Source: a bacterium | Lineage (GTDB): Bacteria; Bacillota_I; Bacilli_A; RF39; UBA660 | Assembly (NCBI GenBank): GCA_014845975.1 | Contig: RKAN01000101.1 | Coordinates: forward strand, 1-5,881 | Direction of reading: 5' to 3' | Length of the DNA stretch: 5,881 nt | Part shown: piece after piece, positions 1 through 5,881 of the stretch | Numbering within the stretch: position 1 is the first letter of the stretch | Layout of the letters: each line of letters starts with the position of its first letter | Program-made: the position numbers and the translations under genes | The notes under the pieces: model-generated | What the model saw: the letters and a program-made list of their open reading frames with translations, nothing else | Databases searched by the model: none | Told to the model about the DNA's origin: nothing

Positions 1-126
1 TTCCATAGGGTATTTATCTCCTAATGACTTTGAAAAAAGTACCAGCTCTCGCTGATACCCTCCATAAAAATTGTCTAAAAGGTTGACAAATTTCCAACTT
101 AAGAAATTTGCTACTAACAAACTATA
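1..126 (-). CDS. Open frame running off the left edge: start of an unidentified gene or a gene remnant
   Basis: After an in-frame TAA at 127-129, this frame has 42 codons without a stop and continues out of the window. The peptide looks like real protein (for example SWKFVNLLDNF followed by GGYQRELVLFSKSLGDKY) and uses GC-containing codons (GTC, AAC, GAC, CAG, CGA, GAG, CTG) that are rare in the adjacent AT-rich hypothetical gene. G+C over codons at 1-111 is 38 of 111. The only early start candidate is TTG at 120, without a convincing SD, so this may be a 5'-truncated remnant, for instance of a mobile element, rather than an intact gene. I could not assign a family. A hairpin with a U-tract lies inside the frame, which favours the opposite reading that the region is a non-coding terminator. 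Confidence 0.35.
33..58 (-). terminator. Candidate rho-independent terminator of the operon
   Basis: On the minus strand GUAUCAGC-GAGA-GCUGGUAC (58 to 39) forms an eight-pair stem with one G-U pair and a GAGA (GNRA) loop, followed directly by UUUUUU (38 to 33). It lies about 125 bases beyond the stop of the last operon gene, and no other good terminator hairpin is visible between 59 and 183. The doubt is that the same bases also sit in an open, protein-like frame. Confidence 0.45.
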
Positions 127-183
127 TTATTATTTACTTTTAACAATGTTATTGTATCAAAACTAAATTATTTTTTCAATCGT

Positions 184-609
184 TTAAGCAATATTTTTTA
201 TTTTCACTTTTTGATAATTATCAGCATTATAGAAAGATAAATTTTTGATTTCAACTTCATATTCGTTCTTTTTTAACTGATATTCTTTTAAATTTTCTAA
301 TAAATGTTTTGTTTCTTCAAAACTCAATTTATTTTTTTCTTGTTCTAAATCGTAACGTTCAAATTTTTTATAAATTTCATCAATTTTTTGCTGTAATTCA
401 AATGGATTCAATTTCGAAATAGAATCATAATCGGCAATAGATCTTTGATTTTTAAAAAATTCAATAGCTTCTTTTGAAACGAACTTTTCAAATCCAAGTC
501 TAGACGTATAATGTGTTTTAAATTCACTTAACACGCAATCTGGAATACTATCTAAATTCACAATATCTTCTATTTCTACATAACATACATTATTTCTTAT
601 TACTTTCAT
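184..609 (-). CDS. Hypothetical 141-residue helical protein, last gene of the operon
   Basis: I do not recognise this protein. It has no signal peptide, membrane segment or enzymatic motif. The N-terminal third (1-65) is mixed, with an initial strand-like MKVIRNNVCYVEIEDIV and two cysteines (C9, C25). Residues 69-118 are very rich in Glu, Lys, Leu and Tyr with few breaks, consistent with long helices that could form a coiled coil. A short C-terminal part (LSFYNADNYQKVKIKNIA) follows. The ATG at 609 has SD TAGGAG eight bases upstream, overlapping the TAG stop of the lipoprotein gene. With the 11-base gap this indicates genuine translation as part of the operon. Base composition is clearly more AT-rich (about 20% G+C in sampled lines) than the kinase and phosphatase genes (about 30%), which may mean weak constraint, a lineage-specific gene or later acquisition. 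A cytoplasmic location is inferred. The gene is probably real, but its function is unknown. Confidence 0.75.
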   Translation of the reverse strand: MKVIRNNVCYVEIEDIVNLDSIPDCVLSEFKTHYTSRLGFEKFVSKEAIEFFKNQRSIADYDSISKLNPFELQQKIDEIYKKFERYDLEQEKNKLSFEETKHLLENLKEYQLKKNEYEVEIKNLSFYNADNYQKVKIKNIA

Positions 610-620
610 AAATAAAACTC

Positions 621-1001
621 CTAATTAATTTGATATTCTAATGAATAGGCCTCGCTTAAATCTATATCACTTGTAATGGTTACTGTAATACTATTCTCAC
701 CTGTTAAAGTATCTCCTAAGGCACCATGTAATGTTGTAATCATAGAACCATTTTCTGTTTTAAAGACAACATCAAATTGATTTACTGTAACTTCCTCTTT
801 TGAATTATTTTTTACTGTCACTTGAAAAGTAGAAATTCCATCTTGATAACTTAATAAAACATCACTCATCGTTAAATTATTCATTGTTTGTTCTGCTATA
901 ATTCCACTATTATGATTAATCTTTGAATTCGAAATATTCTCCTTATTAAAGCTACATCCTGTTAATAATATAACCACTAATAAAATTAATATTTTTTTCA
1001 T
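621..1001 (-). CDS. Small predicted lipoprotein with an extracytoplasmic beta-sandwich domain, function unknown
   Basis: This 126-residue protein is predicted to be secreted and lipid-anchored. It has a short lipoprotein signal: MKK, a hydrophobic stretch ILILLVVILL, and the lipobox LTGC, with C16 as the lipidated residue. A polar Asn/Ser/Lys linker (about 17-40) leads to a domain at about 42-126 with alternating hydrophobic strands: STFQVTVKNNSKEEVTVNQF, then FKTENGSMITTLHG, then a C-terminal DLSEAYSLEYQIN. The pattern 'strand, VKN.S, strand, FK...G..I, SLEY' resembles small Ig-like/FxLYD-type extracellular domains. That is a resemblance by eye, not a confirmed match. The ATG has a strong SD (GGAGG, four bases upstream) inside the last rpe codons and overlaps the rpe TGA by four bases, so expression should be coupled to the PASTA kinase operon. 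It occupies the place where Bacillus has thiN and shows no similarity to ThiN. The TAG stop forms part of the next gene's SD. Confidence 0.85.
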   Translation of the reverse strand: MKKILILLVVILLTGCSFNKENISNSKINHNSGIIAEQTMNNLTMSDVLLSYQDGISTFQVTVKNNSKEEVTVNQFDVVFKTENGSMITTLHGALGDTLTGENSITVTITSDIDLSEAYSLEYQIN

Positions 1002-1639
1002 ATTTCCTCCAAATTACAACATTTTTTTAACTCTTCTACTCGTTCTTTAAAAACTCCTTTTGTAATAAAACTTCCAACTACAATAATATCACACTTTTTC
1101 AAATTTTCAATATTACTAGAATTAATACCACCATCTACTTCAATCTGAAAAGAATTATTATATTCTTTTTTATATTGAACTAATTCTTCTATTTTTGAAT
1201 AAGTAGATTCTAAAAATACTTGTCCACCTAATCCCGGTTCTACACTCATTACTAAAACCAAATCTAAATATGGTAGGTATGGTTTTATCTCTTCCACTGT
1301 TGTAGATGGTTTAATAGACATTCCTGCTTTGATTCCTTTTGACTGAATCAACTTAATCCATTCTAGAGGACTTCCAATTTCATAATGAAAAGTTATATAC
1401 TCTGGTTTTATTTTAGAATAATCTTCTATATACTCTTTCGGATTTTCTACCATTAAATGAATATCATAATGAAATGAATTGATAAATTTACTTACTTGTT
1501 CATAAGAAAAAGATTCATTTGAAACAAATTTACCATCCATTACATCAATATGAACAAAATCAATGCCACTTTCTTCAATTTTTTCTAAGTTTTCTCTTGT
1601 TTTTGGATTTAAATCTAAAATAGATGCTGCAATTTTCAA
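998..1639 (-). CDS. rpe: Ribulose-phosphate 3-epimerase, divergent (preferred TTG start)
   Basis: This TIM-barrel enzyme interconverts ribulose 5-phosphate and xylulose 5-phosphate in the pentose phosphate pathway. Likely metal/catalytic residues are kept: H and D in VHIDVMDG, H in DIHLMVENP, and D in EVDGGIN. ITFHYE, GMSIKP, MSVEPGLGGQ and VVGSF are further family landmarks. Several normally constant stretches differ: the N-terminal SILSAD is SILDLN, VPN after MDG is VSN, NPGFGGQ is EPGLGGQ, and AGSAIF is VGSFIT. Start choice: a GTG at 1657 extends the frame by six codons but has no SD, whereas the TTG at 1639 is preceded by AAGGGTGA and gives a protein beginning KIAASIL, as the family does (213 residues). 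With TTG the gap to rsgA is four bases. The end overlaps the lipoprotein gene by four bases. The operon position (right after rsgA, as in Bacillus) supports Rpe over the related allulose-6-phosphate epimerase. Confidence 0.88.
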   Translation of the reverse strand: MKIAASILDLNPKTRENLEKIEESGIDFVHIDVMDGKFVSNESFSYEQVSKFINSFHYDIHLMVENPKEYIEDYSKIKPEYITFHYEIGSPLEWIKLIQSKGIKAGMSIKPSTTVEEIKPYLPYLDLVLVMSVEPGLGGQVFLESTYSKIEELVQYKKEYNNSFQIEVDGGINSSNIENLKKCDIIVVGSFITKGVFKERVEELKKCCNLEEI

Positions 1640-1643
1640 AGTA

Positions 1644-1651
1644 TCACCCTT
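1644..1651 (-). promoter_or_regulatory. Ribosome-binding site that decides the rpe start
   Basis: The minus-strand sequence AAGGGTGA lies four bases before the TTG at 1639 and resembles the AAGGAGGTGA consensus. It overlaps the last codons and TGA stop of rsgA, so ribosomes ending rsgA can re-initiate on rpe. The alternative GTG at 1657 has only AT-rich sequence upstream. Confidence 0.65.
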
Positions 1652-2480
1652 TTTCACTTATAAATTTCAAATAATTTTCATATCTACTTTTTAAAATATT
1701 GTCATTTTCTATTTGTCTTTTAATTTCACAATTTGGTTCTAATAAATGCATACAATCTCGATATTCGCAAAGTTCTTTATAATTTTCAAACTCTATAAAT
1801 TGATCTCTGATATCTTCTTTGGTCAAATCATTAAAATTAATACTGGAAAACCCCGGTGTATCAGCAACGAAGCCATCAAACATTTCAATTAGCTCTGTAT
1901 GTCTAGTTGTATGTTTTCCTCTTCCAAGTGCGAAAGAAATAGGAGCTGTTTTAATATTCAAATTTTTATTTAACTGATTAAGCAAAGTTGATTTACCAGC
2001 TCCACTTTGACCTGTAAACACTGTCACGTTATTTTTTAAGCACTGTATGATTTGATCTAATTCTGTATTTAAAAACACTTGATAGCCTATTTTTTTATAA
2101 TAATTGATATAAATATTCATTGATTCTAATTCTTGATTACTCAATAAATCTAATTTTGTAAAACATATCACTGGACGAATATGGTTAAATTCAATAATCG
2201 TAATTAGTTTATCTAATAAATTAGTAGAAAAGTCTGGCTCTTTTGCACTAGTAATAATAAAAGCTTGATCAACATTACAAATAGGAGGACGAACAAGTTC
2301 ATTTCTCCTAGGTTTGATTTCTAAAATATAATTATTTTTCTCATCAAACACAACTTCGTCCCCTACTAATGGAGTAATCTTTAAATTGCGTATTTTTCCT
2401 CTTGCTTTACAAACATAATACTGATTATTACTTAAGACTGTATAATCATTACTAATATTTTTAATTATTTTTCCGTTCAT
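1644..2480 (-). CDS. rsgA: Ribosome small-subunit-dependent GTPase RsgA (YloQ/CpgA)
   Basis: This circularly permuted GTPase acts in late 30S subunit maturation. It binds near the decoding site and hydrolyses GTP when activated by the subunit. The 278 residues are a normal length. An N-terminal OB-fold occupies about 1-65 (MNGKIIKNISNDYTV, then VGDEVVF). The permuted G motifs follow: G4 TKLD (108-111), G1 P-loop GQSGAGKS (157-164), the G2-region motif GRGKHTTRHTEL (186-197) and G3 DTPG (207-210). The C-terminal zinc-binding motif is C238-x4-C243-x-H245-x5-C251. The start is three bases after the prkC stop. The upstream SD is weak (AAAGAAAG), so translation probably depends on coupling to prkC. 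In B. subtilis this GTPase is a reported PrkC substrate, which fits the shared operon (established for B. subtilis, inferred here). The TGA stop sits inside the rpe ribosome-binding site. Confidence 0.96.
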   Translation of the reverse strand: MNGKIIKNISNDYTVLSNNQYYVCKARGKIRNLKITPLVGDEVVFDEKNNYILEIKPRRNELVRPPICNVDQAFIITSAKEPDFSTNLLDKLITIIEFNHIRPVICFTKLDLLSNQELESMNIYINYYKKIGYQVFLNTELDQIIQCLKNNVTVFTGQSGAGKSTLLNQLNKNLNIKTAPISFALGRGKHTTRHTELIEMFDGFVADTPGFSSINFNDLTKEDIRDQFIEFENYKELCEYRDCMHLLEPNCEIKRQIENDNILKSRYENYLKFISEKG

Positions 2481-2483
2481 AAA

Positions 2484-4235
2484 TTAACTTTCTTTTGTAC
2501 TGTCTGTTTTTTCTGTAGAGGTTTTATCTTCTGTTTTATCAGTTGTTGTATCTTTTTTTTCTTCTACTATTTTTTTCTTTGCATAAGTAACTCGTAATGT
2601 TACTCCACTTACTACTTTAGTACCTGCAGTTCTACTTTGCGTTAAAATTGTATTTTCTGTAAAATCATTGGTTTCTTTTGCTGTAGATTCTAATGTAATA
2701 TTATATTTTTTACAAAATTCCTCTACTCCACTTAATGTATAAGACTCATTTACAAAATCAGGATAAACAGTAATCAACTTAGCTACTTCAAAAGAAATTG
2801 TATCCCCTTTTTTTACTTCTGTTTCAGAAGCAATTGTTTGTGACATAATAGTCCCATCTTTTACATTATCATCATCCGTTACTTCTTTTTCTATCATATT
2901 AACAGTTAAACCTTTTTCCTCTAATAAGTATTTTACTGTTGCATAGTCTTTTCCTGTATAGTCTTCTAATTTAAATTTTTCTAATCCTTTGGATACATTT
3001 AATGTAATGATTGCGCCTTTTTTTACTGTTCTTCCTGCTTTTGGACTAGTGCTGATGACATGTCCTTCCTCTACTTCTTCACTTACTTTTTCTACAATTT
3101 CATCCTTAACTGAAAATCCTTTTTTTTCTAATTCTTTTTCCGCTTTTTCTGTTGTCATCCCAGATACATCAGGAACTTCTACTTCTTTTGGTTTTGTAAG
3201 AATTGGAAGTACAAAGAAGATAAATAGTGATACTAATATTAAAACAAACGTAACAATTCCAGTAATCATTAAAGCTTTATTTTCTTTTTTTTCTTTTTGC
3301 TTTTCTTGTTTTTCACTTCTTAAATTTTCTTGTTTTTTACTTCTTGTAATCGTTTCTTCTTCGATTTCTTGTTCTGGATAAGGATACACATATTTTTTTT
3401 CATCTTGTCTACTTTTATCTAAAACAGTCTCTAGGTCTTCATGCATTTCTAAAGCATTTTCATAACGATTTTTAGGATTTTTGGCTGCTGCTTTTAAAAT
3501 GACATTTTCAACACTCTGAGGAATTTCAGGATTAAATTCACAAACAGATGGAATTGGATCACGCATTTGTTTAATTGCTATTTCTACAGCATTTTCTCCC
3601 TTAAAAGGAAGTTTTCCAGTTAATAATTCGTACATTAAAATTCCTAAAGAATAGATATCGCTTTTGATAGTAGCTCCAGATCCATTTGCTTGTTCTGGAG
3701 GTAAATAATGAACAGAACCCATTACTGAATTAGTTTGTGTAAGTTCATTACTATTTAAAGCCATAGCAATTCCAAAATCTGTAATTTTAACAGTACCATC
3801 TTCTAATATTAAGACATTTTGTGGTTTGATATCTCTATGAATTATATAGCTATCATGAGCACAAGCAATACCAGACGTAAGTTGAAGCATAATATCAATG
3901 ACTTCTGCTAAAGATAAATGTCCTCTTTTTTTAATTAGACTTTTTAATGTTTGACCTTCTAAGTATTCCATTACGATAAAATATTTTCCATCATCTTCTC
4001 CTACATCATACATTTCTACAATATTTGGATGATTCAATGAGGAAGCAGAGATTGCTTCTCTTTGAAATCTTCTTACAAATTTTTCATCATTTGCGAGATC
4101 TCCTCTTAATATTTTAACTGCTACATTTCGGTCTAAAATGGTATCATAAGCTAAATATACATTAGCCATTCCACCTTCGCCAATTGTACGAATAATTTGA
4201 TAGCGATCGTTTATTTTTTGTCCTCTTGTTATCAT
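2484..4235 (-). CDS. prkC: Membrane Ser/Thr protein kinase with three PASTA repeats (PrkC/StkP/PknB type)
   Basis: This single-pass membrane kinase has a Hanks-type cytoplasmic domain and an extracellular PASTA region, which in this family binds peptidoglycan fragments or lipid II and links wall state to growth. The 583 residues show: a glycine loop GEGGMANVY (19-27), catalytic Lys K41 in VAVKIL, HRDIKPQN (133-140, catalytic D135), DFG (153-155), an activation loop with T166, T168 and S170, and GSVHYLPPEQ (173-182). A very charged Lys/Glu/Gln juxtamembrane linker (about 275-320) is followed by a transmembrane helix at about 321-346. Three PASTA units lie at about 351-417, 418-485 and 486-551. 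The third is degenerate at its start (VYPDFVNESY) and carries a Cys. A 30-residue Lys/Thr/Asp/Glu tail ends the protein. The start has SD AAGGTGG six bases upstream and overlaps the prpC stop by four bases. All catalytic residues are intact. Confidence 0.97.
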   Translation of the reverse strand: MITRGQKINDRYQIIRTIGEGGMANVYLAYDTILDRNVAVKILRGDLANDEKFVRRFQREAISASSLNHPNIVEMYDVGEDDGKYFIVMEYLEGQTLKSLIKKRGHLSLAEVIDIMLQLTSGIACAHDSYIIHRDIKPQNVLILEDGTVKITDFGIAMALNSNELTQTNSVMGSVHYLPPEQANGSGATIKSDIYSLGILMYELLTGKLPFKGENAVEIAIKQMRDPIPSVCEFNPEIPQSVENVILKAAAKNPKNRYENALEMHEDLETVLDKSRQDEKKYVYPYPEQEIEEETITRSKKQENLRSEKQEKQKEKKENKALMITGIVTFVLILVSLFIFFVLPILTKPKEVEVPDVSGMTTEKAEKELEKKGFSVKDEIVEKVSEEVEEGHVISTSPKAGRTVKKGAIITLNVSKGLEKFKLEDYTGKDYATVKYLLEEKGLTVNMIEKEVTDDDNVKDGTIMSQTIASETEVKKGDTISFEVAKLITVYPDFVNESYTLSGVEEFCKKYNITLESTAKETNDFTENTILTQSRTAGTKVVSGVTLRVTYAKKKIVEEKKDTTTDKTEDKTSTEKTDSTKES

Positions 4236-4969
4236 TTTTTACCACCTTTTTCTAAATAAGCAACGGATACATTATCGTTTCCTCCACGATTGTTACATTT
4301 ATAAATTAATTTAATTACTTTTTCTTCTATTTGCAAGTCCTCTGTTAATACTTTAGAAATTTGATCATCATCTAGCATATTGGTTAATCCATCGCTACAA
4401 AGTAAAATTCCATCTACATCTGTTTCTACATCAAAGATATCTAATTCAACTGTTTTAGCAGTACCAAGAGCTCTCATTAACACATTTTTTCTAGGATGTT
4501 CTTTTGCCTCTTCTTCTGTTAGTTCTCCTGATTTTACTAACATATTTACTAAGGTATGATCACTTGTAATCTTATGAACTTTATGATTTTTTAAAACATA
4601 GCCAGAAGAATCTCCTATATTTCCAAATAAAAGGAAGTCTTTTGTAAGGAGTGCTAATACTAAAGTTGTTCCCATTCCTGAACTTTCTTTATGATCTACT
4701 GTATAATTATTGATTAAAGTATTTACATCGTTTACAGTATCACGAAGCCAGTTAATAGCGTCTTCTTTGTTTCCTATTGTACTTAATTCTCGAAATCTTT
4801 TTCCAATATGAGTCACTGCAATAGAAGAAGCTACTTCCCCAGCATTATGTCCACCCATTCCATCTGCTACAGTAAGTAAAATTTCTTGATTTTGATTTTC
4901 TGTAATGACAACACTATCTTCGTTATGATCTCTTACTTTACCAGTATTGGTCATATAATAATATTTCAT
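4232..4969 (-). CDS. prpC: PP2C-family protein serine/threonine phosphatase (PrpC/Stp type)
   Basis: This cytoplasmic metal-dependent phosphatase reverses phosphorylation by the PASTA kinase encoded just downstream. At 245 residues it has the usual length for bacterial PrpC/Stp. PP2C motifs appear in order: RDHNEDS (13-19), ADGMGGHNAGE (35-45), SGMGTT (97-102), GNIGDSSGY (116-124), the flap region SDHTLVNMLVKSGELT (136-151) with HPRKNVLMRALG after it, CSDGLTNML (191-199) and GGNDNVS (229-235). Predicted metal ligands D18, D36, D193 and D232 are all present, so the enzyme should be active. The common GDSRAY motif is GDSSGY here; the lost Arg is not a metal ligand. The ATG start has a strong Shine-Dalgarno, AGGAGGGG, embedded in the last rlmN codons, and overlaps the rlmN stop by one base. 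The end overlaps the prkC start by four bases (ATGA), as expected for balanced kinase/phosphatase expression. Confidence 0.96.
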   Translation of the reverse strand: MKYYYMTNTGKVRDHNEDSVVITENQNQEILLTVADGMGGHNAGEVASSIAVTHIGKRFRELSTIGNKEDAINWLRDTVNDVNTLINNYTVDHKESSGMGTTLVLALLTKDFLLFGNIGDSSGYVLKNHKVHKITSDHTLVNMLVKSGELTEEEAKEHPRKNVLMRALGTAKTVELDIFDVETDVDGILLCSDGLTNMLDDDQISKVLTEDLQIEEKVIKLIYKCNNRGGNDNVSVAYLEKGGKK

Positions 4970-5881
4970 TATTTCCCCTCCTCATAATTAGAACGTAATT
5001 GACCACAAGCAGCCATTACTTTTGTTCCAAATTCTCTTCTAATTGTAACATTTACATGATTTTGTTTTAGAATATCGTAAAATTTTAAAATTGCTTCTTT
5101 TTCTGCTCTTTTAAATTCAATATGACTAGTCTCATTATAAGGAATTAAATTAATATAACAATTTAAATTTTTTACTAAATTGGAAAGTTCTAAAGCATTT
5201 TCTGGAGTATCATTAATTCCTTTTAGTAAAATATATTCAAATGTTACTCTTCTATTTGTTATTTCTACATATTTTTTTAAAACTTGAATTAGTTCTTTTA
5301 ATGGATAAGCTTTATTAATTGGCATCAATTTACTTCTTAAATCATCATTTGGAGCGTGGAGTGAAATTGCTAAATTAACTTGTTTTCCATGTTCCATAAA
5401 TTTTTCTATTTTAGGAACAATTCCACAAGTAGAAATGGTAATATGTCTAGCTCCTATATCAATTCCTTTTCCTTCATTGATAATATCAATAAAATCTATT
5501 ACATTGTCATAGTTATCAAAAGGCTCTCCAATTCCCATCAAAACAACATGAGAAATACGAATTTGTTCTAATTCTTCAATTTTTAAAATTTGTTCTACCA
5601 TTTCATTAGTCTCTAAGTTTCTCACTTTTTTAAGTCTTCCGCTTTCACAAAACTTACATCCCATATTACAACCTACTTCAGTTGAAACACATAAACTTTT
5701 TCCATAATCGTGATTCATTAAAACTGCTTCAATTTTATTATGATCTTCTAATTCAAATAGATATTTACTAACATCAATATCTGTCTTCTTTTCTAACAAT
5801 GTTAAACTAGTAAAAGAAAAATCTTGCTTTAATTTTTCAATAGTATCTTTTTTTACATTGATACACTCATCAAAGCTTTTT
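4969..5881 (-). CDS. rlmN: Dual-specificity RNA methyltransferase RlmN, 5' end cut by the window edge
   Basis: This radical-SAM enzyme C2-methylates A2503 of 23S rRNA and A37 of some tRNAs, in the cytoplasm. The frame stays open to the right edge, giving 303 visible residues. A TTG at 5799 could be mistaken for a start, but the 27 codons before it read SFDECINVKKDTIEKL, which matches the usual RlmN N-terminal region. The true start therefore lies outside the window, and roughly 40-45 residues are missing for a family of about 345. Visible motifs, numbered from the first full codon: the CxxxCxxC iron-sulfur cluster motif at C71, C75 and C78 (GCNMGCKFC); the conserved Cys in CVSTEVGC (C64, E. 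coli C118 equivalent); the GIGEP motif; and near the C-terminus the methyl-carrying Cys in MAACGQLR (C292, E. coli C355 equivalent). The residues after the cluster are ESGRLKKVRNL rather than the more common AS/T..GG.KRNL. The stop overlaps the prpC start by one base (TAATG). Cfr is a related alternative, but the operon context favours RlmN. Confidence 0.95.
   Translation of the reverse strand, partial: KSFDECINVKKDTIEKLKQDFSFTSLTLLEKKTDIDVSKYLFELEDHNKIEAVLMNHDYGKSLCVSTEVGCNMGCKFCESGRLKKVRNLETNEMVEQILKIEELEQIRISHVVLMGIGEPFDNYDNVIDFIDIINEGKGIDIGARHITISTCGIVPKIEKFMEHGKQVNLAISLHAPNDDLRSKLMPINKAYPLKELIQVLKKYVEITNRRVTFEYILLKGINDTPENALELSNLVKNLNCYINLIPYNETSHIEFKRAEKEAILKFYDILKQNHVNVTIRREFGTKVMAACGQLRSNYEEGK

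Noticed and set aside
41..62. Possible T-box or SAM riboswitch element (GAGAGCTGG and TATCAGCGAGAG on the minus strand)
   Set aside because: Only short pieces resemble these leaders. The following bases go straight into a U-tract, and the downstream conserved parts are missing from the visible sequence.
83..128. Plus-strand promoter (TTGACA at 83-88)
   Set aside because: No -10 box at suitable spacing (the nearest, TATATT, is about 34 bases away) and no plus-strand gene follows.
144..156. ACAAT-GTT-ATTGT inverted repeat as terminator
   Set aside because: Only five weak AT-rich pairs and no U-tract after it on the minus strand.
998..2480. UGA-as-tryptophan genetic code
   Set aside because: rsgA and rpe end at TGA exactly where their families end, with an SD and overlapping next start there, and TGG encodes Trp.
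2989..3381. Plus-strand open frame of 130 codons
   Set aside because: It lies antisense to the charged linker, membrane helix and first PASTA unit of prkC, and its Ser/Phe-rich product mirrors Lys/Glu codons. It is a shadow of the real gene.
5380..5571. Plus-strand open frame of 63 codons
   Set aside because: Antisense to the conserved rlmN coding region. The composition is that of complementary AT-rich sequence, with no independent support.
5797..5799. TTG as the rlmN start codon
   Set aside because: The frame remains open upstream to the window edge and those residues match the normal RlmN N-terminal region, so the gene is cut by the edge rather than starting here.

Overview
This window comes from a low-GC Bacillota-type bacterium. 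By eye, sampled lines of the core genes are about 30% G+C and the left end is closer to 20%. All genes lie on the minus strand, so the operon reads from right to left. TGA acts as a stop codon (prpC, rsgA and rpe all end with it) and tryptophan is TGG, so the standard bacterial code is used. That argues against a mycoplasma with the UGA=Trp code. Gene order and protein style fit a Bacilli/Erysipelotrichia-like lineage, but the exact taxon cannot be fixed from this window.

Layout in transcription order: rlmN (5' end cut off by the right edge; 23S rRNA/tRNA A2503/A37 methyltransferase), prpC (PP2C-type phosphatase), prkC (membrane PASTA Ser/Thr kinase), rsgA (30S-maturation GTPase), rpe (divergent ribulose-phosphate 3-epimerase), a small lipoprotein with a predicted beta-sandwich domain, and a 141-residue helical protein of unknown function. 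Junctions are very tight: a 1-nt overlap, a 4-nt overlap, a 3-nt gap, a 4-nt gap (with the preferred rpe start), a 4-nt overlap and an 11-nt gap. This implies one polycistronic unit with translational coupling and no internal promoter that I could see.

The rlmN-prpC-prkC-rsgA-rpe order matches the well-known Bacillus subtilis yloN-prpC-prkC-rsgA(cpgA)-rpe cluster, where thiN follows rpe. Here thiN is not in that position and the two uncharacterised genes follow instead. The kinase/phosphatase pair senses the cell wall and controls growth. RsgA and RlmN act on the ribosome, and in B. subtilis RsgA is a reported PrkC substrate. Rpe supplies the non-oxidative pentose phosphate pathway. The lipoprotein is the only other envelope-facing product, which makes it a candidate partner for the PASTA kinase (inference only).

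The left 183 bases hold no complete gene. A 42-codon minus-strand reading frame is open to the left edge and looks protein-like. A GNRA-loop hairpin followed by six U on the minus strand lies inside it. The hairpin is either the operon terminator or a chance structure in a coding segment or gene remnant. The most useful follow-ups are the two uncharacterised tail genes, the altered active-site-region motifs of Rpe, and the left-edge segment.
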